Assembly (NCBI RefSeq): GCF_018614615.1
Contig: NZ_JAGGOK010000049.1
Coordinates: 62,001 to 126,000, forward strand
DNA length: 64,000 nucleotides
DNA from: Streptomyces sp. ISL-100
Lineage (GTDB): Bacteria; Actinomycetota; Actinomycetes; Streptomycetales; Streptomycetaceae
Direction of reading: 5' to 3'
In this document: positions 34,557-42,961 of the stretch, piece after piece
Position numbering within the stretch: the first letter of the stretch is position 1
How the letters are laid out: each line of letters starts with the position of its first letter
Position numbers and translations under genes: made by a program
Notes under the pieces: model-generated
The model's database searches: none
What the model saw: the letters and a program-made list of their open reading frames with translations, nothing else
Told to the model about the DNA's origin: nothing

Positions 34557-35530
34557 GAGGTGGGTGCCTTTCGGGGTGGCCGGGGGGTGACGGGCGGAGC
34601 TGTGGCTTCGGGGTCGGTCCCGCGCTGCGGCGTCTCCTCGGGTGCCGAACCATCGGGCACCGCGTCTTCTTCGGGGTGGTCGCGTTCGACACCCTGCGGG
34701 GAGCGCCCCAGCACGTCCCCTCCTGCCACCTCGGTCCGCGAAACGGGGCTCCACGGTGCGCCGGGGATGACGAGGGGGGAGCCGGTCACCGGGTCCGGGA
34801 TCACGACCGAGGTGAGGCCGAAGACCTCGCGTACCAGGCCGGCGGTGACGATGTCGGTGGGGTGGCCCTCGGCGACGATGCGGCCCTCCTTCATCGCGAC
34901 CAGGTGGTCGGCGTACCTGGCCGCCTGGTTGAGGTCGTGGAGGACGGCGACGACCGTGCGGTTTCGGTCGTGGTTGAGCTGGCGTACCAGGTCGAGTACC
35001 TCGACTTGGTGGGAGATGTCCAGGTACGTCGTCGGCTCGTCCAGGAGGAGGAGGTCCGTTTCCTGGGCCAGTGCCATCGCGATCCATACGCGCTGGCGTT
35101 GTCCGCCGGAGAGCGCGTCCACGGGGCGGTCGGCGAGTGCGGTGACGTCCGTGCGCGCCATGGCGTCCGTCACTGCGCGTTCGTCTTCGTCGGACCACTG
35201 CTGCCACCAGTGCTGGTGGGGTTGGCGGCCGCGCGCGACCAGGTCGGCGACGGTGATGGCCTCGGGTGCGACGGGGGTCTGGGGGAGCAGGCCGATGGCT
35301 TGTGCGATCTTCTTGGTCGGAGTCTTCGCGAGCTCGGCGCCGTCGAGGAGCACCGCGCCGCTCTTCGGTTTCAGCAGTCGGCCGAGCGCGCGGAGGGTGG
35401 TGGATTTGCCGCACGCGTTCGGGCCGACGATTACGGTCACTTGGCCGTCGGGTACGGCCAGGTCGAGCTCGTGCACGACCGTACGGTCTTCGTAGGCGAG
35501 CGTCAGCTCGCGAGCGGTGAGCCTGCTCAC
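34553..35530 (-). CDS. Ferric-siderophore ABC transporter ATP-binding protein
   Basis: A 325-residue FepC-type ATPase. Walker A is GPNACGKST (36-44), the signature LSGGQRQR begins at 140, Walker B and the catalytic Glu are in LLLLDEPTTYLD, and the switch His is in VLHDLNQAARYAD. A 60-residue acidic/proline tail after residue 265 is not part of the usual domain. GTG at 35530 overlaps the stop of the permease gene before it, and its own stop overlaps the next start, so all four genes are translationally coupled. Confidence 0.95.
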   Translation of the reverse strand: MSRLTARELTLAYEDRTVVHELDLAVPDGQVTVIVGPNACGKSTTLRALGRLLKPKSGAVLLDGAELAKTPTKKIAQAIGLLPQTPVAPEAITVADLVARGRQPHQHWWQQWSDEDERAVTDAMARTDVTALADRPVDALSGGQRQRVWIAMALAQETDLLLLDEPTTYLDISHQVEVLDLVRQLNHDRNRTVVAVLHDLNQAARYADHLVAMKEGRIVAEGHPTDIVTAGLVREVFGLTSVVIPDPVTGSPLVIPGAPWSPVSRTEVAGGDVLGRSPQGVERDHPEEDAVPDGSAPEETPQRGTDPEATAPPVTPRPPRKAPTS

Positions 35531-36588
35531 GCCTTGCCTCCAGTGCGGCCTTTGATGATCAGCCAGATCAGGTACGGGGCGCCGACGGCTGCTGTCAGCA
35601 CGCCCACCGGCAGTTCGGTGGGCGAGAGGAGCCGCCGGGCCAGCAGGTCCGCCAGTACGACGATCAGTGCGCCCATGAGCGCCGAGCACAGGAGCGGGAT
35701 CTGCGCGGTGCGGGTCATGCGGCGGGCGATTTGCGGTGCGAGCAGGGCTACGAAGTCGACGGGGCCGGCGGTTCCGGTGGCCACGGAGGCGAGCACTACG
35801 CCGGTGAGGACCAGGCCGAGGCGTACCCGCCCCAGCCGTACGCCGAGCGCCGTCGCGGTGTCGTCGTCCATCGATACCGTGCGCTGGGCGCGGGCGGCCC
35901 AGAGGATGGCGGGCAGCAGTGCGAGGAGTGCCCAGGCCAAGGGGGCCGCTTCGTCCCAGCCGCGGCCGTTCAGGGAGCCGGTCATCCAGATCTGCGCCTG
36001 CTGGGCGACGAGGTAGTCGCCCTTGGTCAGGAAGAGGTGCGTGATGGAGCGCAGTGCGATCGCGAAGCCGATGCCGATCAGCACGAAACGGGTGGCGTGC
36101 AGGCCGCCGCGCCATGCGAAGGCGTAGACGAGGGCTGCGGCGAGGATGCCGCCGAGGACGGAGAGGTACGGGAGTACGGCGTACGACGTGATCCCGAACG
36201 TCATCGCGCCTACTGTGAGCGCGCTCGCGCCCTGGCTGATGCCGATGATGTCGGGGCTGGCGAGGGGATTGCGCGCGACGGTCTGGATCAGAGCCCCGGC
36301 CACGCCGAACGCGGCGCCGACCAGCAGGCCGACGGTCATGCGGGGCAGGCGCAGTGTGCCGACTACCAGTTCGTTCGCCGACGGCTGTCCGAAGAGCACC
36401 TTCAGCACCTCGGCGGGTGGGACGTAGCTCTCGCCGCTGCAGAGGTACGCGACGCAGGCGGCGGCCAGCGCGAGTGCGAGTCCCCCGGCTACGACGGCGG
36501 CCCGCCGGTGCAGCAGGAACCGCCCCTGCCCGACGCGGACGAGTGCGTACCCGGCGGGCCGCACGCCGACAACGGCGTTGCTCGTCAC
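35527..36588 (-). CDS. Ferric-siderophore ABC transporter permease (FecCD type)
   Basis: A 353-residue membrane protein with about nine membrane segments and the FecCD motifs RLPRMTVGLLVGAAFGVAGALIQTVARNPLASPDIIGISQGAS and GTAGPVDFVALLAPQIARR (the loop that contacts the ATPase). GTG at 36588 overlaps the stop of the upstream permease gene (GTGA), which sets the start. With the next gene it forms the heterodimeric channel of a ferric-siderophore importer. Confidence 0.95.
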   Translation of the reverse strand: MTSNAVVGVRPAGYALVRVGQGRFLLHRRAAVVAGGLALALAAACVAYLCSGESYVPPAEVLKVLFGQPSANELVVGTLRLPRMTVGLLVGAAFGVAGALIQTVARNPLASPDIIGISQGASALTVGAMTFGITSYAVLPYLSVLGGILAAALVYAFAWRGGLHATRFVLIGIGFAIALRSITHLFLTKGDYLVAQQAQIWMTGSLNGRGWDEAAPLAWALLALLPAILWAARAQRTVSMDDDTATALGVRLGRVRLGLVLTGVVLASVATGTAGPVDFVALLAPQIARRMTRTAQIPLLCSALMGALIVVLADLLARRLLSPTELPVGVLTAAVGAPYLIWLIIKGRTGGKA

Positions 36589-37619
36589 GCCGGCACCGCC
36601 TTTCGTCGTACGAGGGCGACCAGGAACGGCACGCCGATCAGCGCTGTCATCACGCCCGCCGGGACTTCGCTCGGCGGGAAGACGACGCGCCCGACGACGT
36701 CGGACACCAGGAGCATCACGGGGCCGATCAGCGCCGCCATCGGCAGCACCCACCGGTGGTCGCTGCCCACGACCGCCCGCGCGATGTGCGGGACCGCGAG
36801 CCCCACGAAGGCGATCGGGCCGGCCGCCGCGACGCCCGCGCCGGTCAGGATCGTCGCGCCGATGCCGCCGACGATCCGTACGGCTCCGACGTTCTGCCCG
36901 AGGCCCTTGGCGACGTCCTCGCCGAGCGCGAGTGCGTCCAGCCCGCGCGCCACGGCGAGTACGAGAACGACTCCCAGCAGGAGGAACGGCCAGATCTGGC
37001 CGACGACCTGCGCGTCACGCCCGGCCACGGACCCGACCTGCCAGAAGCGGAACTCGTCGAGCGCGGCTGCTCGGGTGGTCAGGACCGCCATCGTGACGGA
37101 GGCGAGAAGCGCGTTGATCGCGGCTCCGCCCAGCGCGAGTTTCACCGGCGTCGCGCCGCCGCGGCCGCTCGCCGCGATGGCGTACACCGCGACCGAGGCG
37201 AGCGCCGCGCCCACGAAGGCGAACCACACGTATCCCGAGAGCGAATGGATACCGGCGAAGGCGATCGCCAGGACCACGCCGACCGACGCCCCTTGGCTGA
37301 TTCCGAGGATCCCGGGATCGGCGATCGGGTTACGGGTGATGCCCTGGAGGGCCGTCCCGGCGAGTGCGAGCGCGACGCCGACCATCAGGCCGATGAGCGT
37401 GCGCGGCACCCGCATGGTGCGTACGACTTCGGCCGCGTCGCTGTGGTTGTTGTGCAGCAGTACGTCGAAGACCTCGGACGGCGCGATGGAACGCGCCCCG
37501 ACGGCGAGGCTGAGGAGGACGGACAGCAGGAGGGCGGCGACGGCGACGGCCGTCCAGCCGATGCGGCGGGTCACCAGCGCGCGTCTGGAGTGGCTGGTGG
37601 CGGCTCGCATCTGACCCAT
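36585..37619 (-). CDS. Ferric-siderophore ABC transporter permease (FecCD type), first gene
   Basis: A 344-residue FecCD permease with MRVPRTLIGLMVGVALALAGTALQGITRNPIADPGILGISQGAS and AAAGPIAFVGLAVPHIARAVVG. It is the promoter-proximal gene of the importer operon. ATG at 37619 is used; ATG at 37610 would remove three residues. A candidate iron box lies directly upstream at 37633-37651, between this gene and the divergent HAD gene. Confidence 0.94.
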   Translation of the reverse strand: MGQMRAATSHSRRALVTRRIGWTAVAVAALLLSVLLSLAVGARSIAPSEVFDVLLHNNHSDAAEVVRTMRVPRTLIGLMVGVALALAGTALQGITRNPIADPGILGISQGASVGVVLAIAFAGIHSLSGYVWFAFVGAALASVAVYAIAASGRGGATPVKLALGGAAINALLASVTMAVLTTRAAALDEFRFWQVGSVAGRDAQVVGQIWPFLLLGVVLVLAVARGLDALALGEDVAKGLGQNVGAVRIVGGIGATILTGAGVAAAGPIAFVGLAVPHIARAVVGSDHRWVLPMAALIGPVMLLVSDVVGRVVFPPSEVPAGVMTALIGVPFLVALVRRKAVPA

Positions 37620-37632
37620 TCCGCGTCCGGAG

Positions 37633-37651
37633 GTTGGTAAGGCTTGGCTAA
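37633..37651. promoter_or_regulatory. Candidate DmdR/IdeR iron box
   Basis: On the minus strand TTAGCCAAGCCTTACCAAC agrees at about 12 of 19 positions with the iron-box consensus TTAGGTTAGGCTNNCCTAA. It lies 14 bp before the first permease gene of an iron importer, where repression by an iron-loaded DtxR-family protein would be expected. Confidence 0.6.
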
Positions 37652-37686
37652 GTGTACGGGTGGGCTTCCATGCTCCCGCAGGCACA

Positions 37687-38319
37687 ATGGCCTTCATGCC
37701 TACGCTCCCGCTGACGGTCGGCTTCGACCTCGACATGACGCTCATCGACTCCCGGCCCGGCATCAAGGCCGCCTACGAGGCGCTCGCCGCCGAGACCGGT
37801 GCGTACATCGACGCCGACCTGGCGATAACCCGGCTCGGGCCGCCGCTGGAACAGGAACTGGCGCACTGGTTCCCGGAGGGGCGTATCCAGGAAATGGGCG
37901 ACCGCTACCGCGAGATCTATCCGACGTACGCGATCACGCCAACTCCCGCGCTGCCCGGCGCCCGCGAGGCGGTGGCCGCGGTACGGGCTGCGGGCGGCCG
38001 CGCCATCGTCGTCACGGCCAAGCACGAGCCGAACGCCAAGCTCCACCTCGCGCACCTCGGCATCGAGCCGGACGCGGTCATCGGCTGGCTGTGGGCGGAG
38101 GCCAAGGCGGAAGCGCTGCGCGAGTACGGCGCCTCGGTGTACGTCGGCGATCACGTGGGCGACGTGCGTGGCGCGCGGGCGGCGGAGGCCTTGTCCGTCG
38201 CCGTGCCGACGGGGCCGTGCAATGGGGCTGAGCTGCGGAAAGCCGGTGCGGACGTGGTCCTGGCGGACCTCACGGCCTTCCCCGCCTGGCTGGGTGCCTA
38301 CTGCGCGGAACGTGCCTGA
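37687..38319 (+). CDS. HAD superfamily hydrolase
   Basis: A 210-residue haloacid-dehalogenase-type phosphatase with motif I VGFDLDMTLIDSRPG (nucleophile Asp and general acid Asp), motif II IVVTAKH (Thr), the Lys in EAKAEALREYG and motif IV VYVGDHVGDV. The cap inserted after motif I is the small helical C1 type seen in phosphoglycolate phosphatase-like enzymes. Substrate unknown. ATG at 37687 or 37696 are both possible. Its 3' end overlaps the convergent membrane-protein gene by 22 bp. Confidence 0.88.
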   Translation: MAFMPTLPLTVGFDLDMTLIDSRPGIKAAYEALAAETGAYIDADLAITRLGPPLEQELAHWFPEGRIQEMGDRYREIYPTYAITPTPALPGAREAVAAVRAAGGRAIVVTAKHEPNAKLHLAHLGIEPDAVIGWLWAEAKAEALREYGASVYVGDHVGDVRGARAAEALSVAVPTGPCNGAELRKAGADVVLADLTAFPAWLGAYCAERA

Positions 38320-38543
38320 CGGCGCTGCGCGGCGATCGACCTGAGCACTCCGGCGGCGGCGATCACGAAGCCGGCGCCCATGAGCATGCAGACGGCGTAC
38401 GCGATCGGGGGGAAGGGCTCCGTGCCGAGGAAGAGCGGGGCCACAGTGACCAGTGTGGCCAGTGCGCCGACGAAGAAGACGATCGCGCCGGTACGTACCA
38501 GCCGGTCACCGGCGCCGGCCTCGGCCGATTGGGTTTCAGTCAT
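38298..38543 (-). CDS. Small conserved membrane protein
   Basis: An 81-residue protein with two membrane segments (GAIVFFVGALATLVTVAPLFL and IAYAVCMLMGAGFVIAAAGVL) joined by a short loop and a basic C-terminal tail, so both ends are likely cytoplasmic. The layout is common in Streptomyces and the function is unknown. GTG at 38546 is an alternative start one codon upstream. It overlaps the end of the HAD gene tail to tail. Confidence 0.8.
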   Translation of the reverse strand: MTETQSAEAGAGDRLVRTGAIVFFVGALATLVTVAPLFLGTEPFPPIAYAVCMLMGAGFVIAAAGVLRSIAAQRRQARSAQ

Positions 38544-38698
38544 CACCCGCTCAGGGTAGTTCCCTGCCCGGAGGAACCGCCCGGCGACGTCTTGTCACCA
38601 GCCCCTGGACCATTAGCCTTGGTGGTGGCGGGTCCTACGACCCGCTGTAGTGCTATCCAGAGCCGTTTTCACCGACAAGTACGAGGACGAGGACAGAC

Positions 38699-39082
38699 GT
38701 GCCTACCGGCAAGGTCAAGTGGTTCAACAGTGAGAAGGGCTTCGGCTTTCTCTCCCGCGACGACGGCGGCGACGTCTTCGTTCACTCGTCGGTGCTCCCT
38801 GCCGGAGTCGACGCCCTGAAGCCCGGCCAACGTGTCGAATTCGGCGTTGTGGCGGGTCAGCGCGGCGACCAGGCGCTTTCGGTGACCGTCCTCGACCCGA
38901 CCCCGTCCGTCGCTGCCGCGCAGCGCCGCAAGCCCGACGAACTTGCGTCGATCGTCCAGGACCTGACGACACTTCTGGAAAACATCACCCCGGCACTGGA
39001 ACGCGGCCGCTATCCCGACAAGGCGGCAGGCGCGAAGATCGCCGGCCTGTTGCGAGCGGTGGCCGACCAGCTGGACGTGTAG
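38699..39082 (+). CDS. Cold-shock domain protein with C-terminal extension
   Basis: A 127-residue nucleic-acid-binding protein. Residues 1-66 are a cold-shock domain with RNP1 KGFGFLSRDDGGDVFVHSSVL (RNP2 in the VFVHSS part); the remaining 60 residues are a helical extension (ELASIVQDLTTLLENITPALERGRYPDKAAGAKIAGLLRAVADQLDV) absent from the 67-residue Csp proteins. GTG at 38699 follows GAGGACGAGGACAG. The 5' region has a hairpin GCGGGT-N6-ACCCGC at 38628-38645, which could form in a leader RNA. Confidence 0.93.
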   Translation: MPTGKVKWFNSEKGFGFLSRDDGGDVFVHSSVLPAGVDALKPGQRVEFGVVAGQRGDQALSVTVLDPTPSVAAAQRRKPDELASIVQDLTTLLENITPALERGRYPDKAAGAKIAGLLRAVADQLDV

Positions 39083-39103
39083 CCCCGCTTTTTCGTCCTC
39101 GAT

Positions 39104-39137
39104 CGCCGGACGGGCAGCAAATCCAGCCCGTCCGGCG
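39104..39137. terminator. Bidirectional terminator within intergenic repeat copy C
   Basis: CGCCGGACGGGC (39104-39115) pairs perfectly with GCCCGTCCGGCG (39126-39137) across a 10-nt AT-rich loop, followed by TTTTGGG. It separates the convergent cold-shock and mqnD genes; GGGGCGGAGCCCC-type sequence beside it (to about 39170) shows it belongs to the dispersed repeat. Confidence 0.8.
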
Positions 39138-39172
39138 TTTTGGGACCGGGGTCAGGGGCGGAGCCCCAGCCG

Positions 39173-40024
39173 CTACCCGAACGCCAGCGCGTCGTGCGGC
39201 AGGGGCGGGACCAGCCCCTCCGCCGCCGCACGCGTCAGCAGCCCCCGTACAGCCGCGTATCCATCGGCACCCAGATCCGCCGTGAAGTCGTTCACGTACA
39301 GCCCGATGTGCTGATCAGCCACCGCCGGATCCATCTCCTGCGCGTGCTCCAGCACATACGGCCGCGACACCAGCGGATCGTCCCAGGCCATCCGCACCGA
39401 CTCCCGCGCCGCCTCCGCCAGCCCCCGCAGCCGCTCCGCGCCCAGCGAGCGCTTGGCGATGATCGCGCCCAGCGGGATCGGGAGGCCTGTCGTGTCCTCC
39501 CAGTGGCGGCCCATGTCGGCCAGCGAATGCAGCCCGTAGTCCGGGTAGGTGAAGCGCGCCTCGTGGATGACGAGCCCCGCGTCGACCTTGCCGTCGCGCA
39601 CCGCCGGCATGATCTCGTGGAACGGCATGACGACGACCTCGCCGACCCCGCCCGGCACGACATCCGCCGCCCACAGCCGGAACAGCAGATACGCCGTCGA
39701 GCGCTCGCTCGGCACGGCGACCCGCTTCCCGGTGAGGTCGACCCCGGCCTCCCGCGTCAGGACCAGCGGCCCGCAGCCCCGCCCGAGCGCCCCGCCGCAC
39801 GGCAGCAGCGCGTACTCCTCCAGGACCCACGGCAGCACGGCGTACGACACCTTCAGTACGTCGAACTCCCCGCGCTCGGCCATCCCGTTGGTGATGTCGA
39901 TGTCCGCGAAGGTCACATCGAGCGCGGGCGCCCCCGGCACGCGGCCGTGCGCCCAGGCGTCGAAGACGAAGGTGTCGTTGGGGCAGGGCGAGTAGGCGAT
40001 CTTCAGCGGCGCGTCAGTGGTCAT
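39173..40024 (-). CDS. mqnD: 1,4-dihydroxy-6-naphthoate synthase (futalosine pathway)
   Basis: A 283-residue enzyme that turns cyclic dehypoxanthinyl futalosine into 1,4-dihydroxy-6-naphthoate in menaquinone synthesis. The periplasmic-binding-protein-like fold begins LKIAYSPCPNDTFVFDAW (PNDTF being diagnostic for MqnD) and continues ITNGMAERGEFDVLKVSYAV, GRGCGPLVLTRE and GLPIPLGAIIAKR. It overlaps the end of mqnB by 11 bp and is probably cotranscribed with it. ATG at 40033 would add three residues. Confidence 0.96.
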   Translation of the reverse strand: MTTDAPLKIAYSPCPNDTFVFDAWAHGRVPGAPALDVTFADIDITNGMAERGEFDVLKVSYAVLPWVLEEYALLPCGGALGRGCGPLVLTREAGVDLTGKRVAVPSERSTAYLLFRLWAADVVPGGVGEVVVMPFHEIMPAVRDGKVDAGLVIHEARFTYPDYGLHSLADMGRHWEDTTGLPIPLGAIIAKRSLGAERLRGLAEAARESVRMAWDDPLVSRPYVLEHAQEMDPAVADQHIGLYVNDFTADLGADGYAAVRGLLTRAAAEGLVPPLPHDALAFG

Positions 40025-40679
40025 CGTCTTCATCCCAACCTTCGAGTACGGGCACGATCTTCCCGAACGCCCCGGTGAGCGCCGCCAGCGCCTCCCCGAT
40101 GCGCCAGGCGGCCCGGTCGCGGGGCCCCACGGCGTTCGACACCGCACGGATCTCCAGCACCGGCACACCGTGCTGGGCGGCGGCCTCGGCGACCCCGAAG
40201 CCCTCCATCGCCTCGACGGCGGCGTACGCGTGCCGGGCGCGCAGCTCGGTGGTGCGGGCGGCGGAGCCGGTCACGGTGGAGACGGTCAGCACGGTGCCGG
40301 TGACCGCTCCGGTCGCGTCGGCCACGGCCCGTACGAGAGCGGCGGGCGGCAGGTGTTCCACGGCGCCGAAGCCGAGAGCGGTGACCGGGAGATAGCCGTC
40401 GGGGGTCTCCGCGCCCAGATCGGCGGCGACGATTGCGTCGGCGACCACGAGCGAGCCGAGCGGCGCCACGGGGTCGAACCCCCCGCCGATACCCGCCGAG
40501 ATCACCAGCCCGTACGGGCGAGTCGCGGCCGCCAGCGCCAGCGCGGTGGCCGTCCCGGCGGCAGCGGCGGCGGGGCCGACCCCGGCGGCGACGACATCGA
40601 CGTCCCGCACATCGGGCCCGAACGCGCGCGTGACCGCGTCCCGCTCTGCGGGAACCGCGGTCACGACCAGTACACGCAT
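40014..40679 (-). CDS. mqnB: Futalosine hydrolase
   Basis: A 221-residue nucleosidase of the PNP/MTAN superfamily that releases hypoxanthine from futalosine. Characteristic segments are MRVLVVTAVPAERDAV, GLVISAGIGGGFDPVAPLGSLVVAD and the base/ribose site ATEL-like AAVEAMEGFGVAEAAAQHGVPVLEIRAVSNAVGPRDRAAW, with the catalytic Asp in GPRD. It lies 2 bp after the DUF2771 lipoprotein gene and overlaps mqnD, giving a three-gene unit. Confidence 0.95.
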   Translation of the reverse strand: MRVLVVTAVPAERDAVTRAFGPDVRDVDVVAAGVGPAAAAAGTATALALAAATRPYGLVISAGIGGGFDPVAPLGSLVVADAIVAADLGAETPDGYLPVTALGFGAVEHLPPAALVRAVADATGAVTGTVLTVSTVTGSAARTTELRARHAYAAVEAMEGFGVAEAAAQHGVPVLEIRAVSNAVGPRDRAAWRIGEALAALTGAFGKIVPVLEGWDEDDDH

Positions 40680-40681
40680 CG

Positions 40682-41176
40682 TCAGGAGGTCTTCTCCAGC
40701 TTGAAGTGCCAGATGCCGGTGAGCTTCTTGCCCTTCGTCTCGACGACGCTGACCTGCGCCTCGTCGGGGCTCGGCGCGCCCGGCTGCTGCTGTTGCTGCT
40801 GGGCGAAGAAGGCGCTGCCCGGGATGGTCCGGTACGTCTTCTTGAACGGCTCCTGCTCGGCCTGCTGGCCGTTGATGAAGAGCGTCCAGCCCCTGTCGGC
40901 GATCTCGGGGTCGACGCCGAAGCGGACCTTGTCGTCCATGGAGACCTCGACGGTCTTCTCGGCCTTCTTGTTCAGGCAGCCCTGGAGCAGGGATTCCTTG
41001 ATCGGATCGCCGTCGTTGTAGCACGAGGCCTCGGTGTTCACCGAGTTCGTGCCGACCGTCACGGTCGCGAGCGGCGTCGGCTTGTCGCAGGCGGACAGGA
41101 CGAGGAGTCCGGCCGACACGGCACCGATCACGGTGGCGGTGCGGCGGGCCTTACCAGAGAGGAGCGCAACGGTCAT
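40682..41176 (-). CDS. DUF2771 lipoprotein
   Basis: A 164-residue lipoprotein with a lipobox VLSAC (lipidated Cys30) and a DUF2771 domain carrying CYNDGDPIKESLLQGCLNK, VRFGVDPEIADRGWTLFINGQQ and TYRTIPGSAFF. A run of six Gln (about residue 126) is followed by a proline/serine linker. Function is unknown, but this family commonly neighbours the futalosine genes in Streptomyces. Only 2 bp separate it from mqnB. Confidence 0.9.
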   Translation of the reverse strand: MTVALLSGKARRTATVIGAVSAGLLVLSACDKPTPLATVTVGTNSVNTEASCYNDGDPIKESLLQGCLNKKAEKTVEVSMDDKVRFGVDPEIADRGWTLFINGQQAEQEPFKKTYRTIPGSAFFAQQQQQQPGAPSPDEAQVSVVETKGKKLTGIWHFKLEKTS

Positions 41177-41203
41177 GGGGCGAAGGCTATCGCCCGCCCG
41201 GCC

Positions 41204-42574
41204 TCACGCGACGCGGGGGTGCGGCGTGCCGCGCCGGGCCGCACTCAGGAGGCCCCGTACGGACAGGGCCGCACCCGTCGCGAGGAGGCCGGCCGCGACC
41301 GCCATGCCGAGGGAGCCGTTCAGCGGCAGGGCGATGCCGATGGCGCCGCCCACCACCCAGGCCATCTGGAGCAGCGTCTCCGACCGTGCGAACGCCGACG
41401 TACGTACCTCTTCGGGCACGTCCCGCTGGATCAGGGCATCCAGGGACAGCTTGGCCAGTGCCTGGCACAGGCCCGCCGTCGCGCCCAGCACCGCCACCAT
41501 GAGCCCGCCGAAGAACAGGGCCGCGCAGGCGGCCACGCCCAGCGTGAGCAGCAGCACCGTCGCGATGATCACCTCGGGGCCGCGGGCCTTGAGCCAGGCG
41601 CCGATGGCCGTACCGCAGGCGTTGCCCACGCCGGCCGAGACGCCGACGATCGCGAGCGAGACGGCCGCGCTCTGTCCGGAGAGCGGATGCTCGCGGATCA
41701 GGAACGCCAGGAAGAAGATCAGGAAGCCGGAGAGCATGCGGTGCGCCGCGTTGGCCTGGAGGCCGTGCAATACGGAGGGGCCGACGGTCCGCAGGCCGGG
41801 GCGGCGCGGCGCTTCCCCGTGTCCGTGCAGGAGCGCGTGTTCCAGCAGCATGGCCTTCCGCTCGCCCTTCGCGGAGTCCACCTTGTGCGGCATCGTGAAG
41901 GCCAGGACCGTACCGGCGATGAACAGCGCGCACGCCCCGTACAGGGGCCACGCCGGACCGATCTGCTGCAGGCCCACGCCGATCGGCGCGGCCGCGCCCG
42001 TCGCGAGCAACCCGGCAAGGGTCACCCGCGAGTTCGCTTTCACGAGCGAGAAGCGGGGCGGGAGGAGGCGCGGGACAACGGCGCTCCGTACTACGCCGTA
42101 CGCCTTCGAAGACACCAATACGCCCAGTGCCGCCGGATAGAGCTCCAGACCGCCCGTCGCCACCACGCCCGACATCGCGAGCGCGAGCAGCGCGCGGGCC
42201 AGCATCGCGCCGGCCATCGCTGCGCGGCGGCCGTGCGGGATCCGGTCCAGGAGCGGGCCGATCACGGGTGCGAGGAGGGTGAAGGGCGCCATGGTGACGG
42301 CGAGGTAGAGGGCGACGCGGCCCCGCGCCTCGTCCGTGGGGACGGAGAAGAAGACGGTGGAGGCGAGGGCGACCGTGACCATGACGTCGCCCGCGCCGTT
42401 GACGGCGTGCAGCTCGATCAGCTTGCCGAGGCCCGACTCGCCCGCGCCGTGCGCGTGCGTGGCACGGCGGATTCCCTTCGCCGTACCGGTGAAGGGCAGG
42501 TGGAGGGCGCGGCCGATCGCCCGGCCCTTCCTGCTCAGTGGACCGGATCCGTCGGACGACTTTGCGGCAGCCAC
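41204..42574 (-). CDS. MFS transporter
   Basis: A major facilitator of about 456 residues with 12 predicted membrane segments. The loop GPLLDRIPHGRRAAMAGAMLARALLAL holds the motif-A-like conserved sequence, and DVPEEVRTSAFARSETLLQMAWVVGGAIGI is typical of the MFS_3-like group. A 40-residue cytoplasmic N-terminal extension precedes the first segment. The start is uncertain: GTG at 42574 is given, and TTG at 42592 has GGAGG too close. Substrate unknown. It is the upstream neighbour of the DUF2771 gene, 27 bp away. Confidence 0.82.
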   Translation of the reverse strand: MAAAKSSDGSGPLSRKGRAIGRALHLPFTGTAKGIRRATHAHGAGESGLGKLIELHAVNGAGDVMVTVALASTVFFSVPTDEARGRVALYLAVTMAPFTLLAPVIGPLLDRIPHGRRAAMAGAMLARALLALAMSGVVATGGLELYPAALGVLVSSKAYGVVRSAVVPRLLPPRFSLVKANSRVTLAGLLATGAAAPIGVGLQQIGPAWPLYGACALFIAGTVLAFTMPHKVDSAKGERKAMLLEHALLHGHGEAPRRPGLRTVGPSVLHGLQANAAHRMLSGFLIFFLAFLIREHPLSGQSAAVSLAIVGVSAGVGNACGTAIGAWLKARGPEVIIATVLLLTLGVAACAALFFGGLMVAVLGATAGLCQALAKLSLDALIQRDVPEEVRTSAFARSETLLQMAWVVGGAIGIALPLNGSLGMAVAAGLLATGAALSVRGLLSAARRGTPHPRVA

Positions 42575-42961
42575 TCCGCCATAGTGCCCCAAGCCTCCCC
42601 GGGTCGAACGGGAAACGTGGCGGACGGCGCAGGTGAACCACCACTCCGGGCATTCCGGACTCTCTCCGGCTCTCTCGCGGGCCTTCCCGTCTTAAAGACG
42701 GGCGTGCAGGTGGGCCGGGGGCGGCGGAGGGGGTAGCGTGCGTAGCGCGCCACCGGCGGTTGTCCTCGGCCGCGCGCCTCTCCGTCATCCCGCAGAATGG
42801 GTGGTGGAAAGTGCGCCCGAGACCGAGACGAGTCGGGCGAGGCGCGGACGTCGACGCGGCCCTTCGGTCCGCTCCGCCCGCAGCTCGCACCTCGTATCTC
42901 GTACCTCGTACGGGCATCCGTTGGCGCACCCGTGAGACGGCGTAGGAGAGAAGCGAGACCT
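42575..42961. other. Intergenic region between MFS and DUF3027 genes
   Basis: This 387-bp divergent region holds a perfect hairpin CCCGTCT-TAA-AGACGGG (42686-42702) and a triple CTCGTA-type repeat (about 42887-42912). Short frames at 42738-42935 have weak support and no recognisable product. Promoters for both flanking genes must lie here. Confidence 0.5.
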
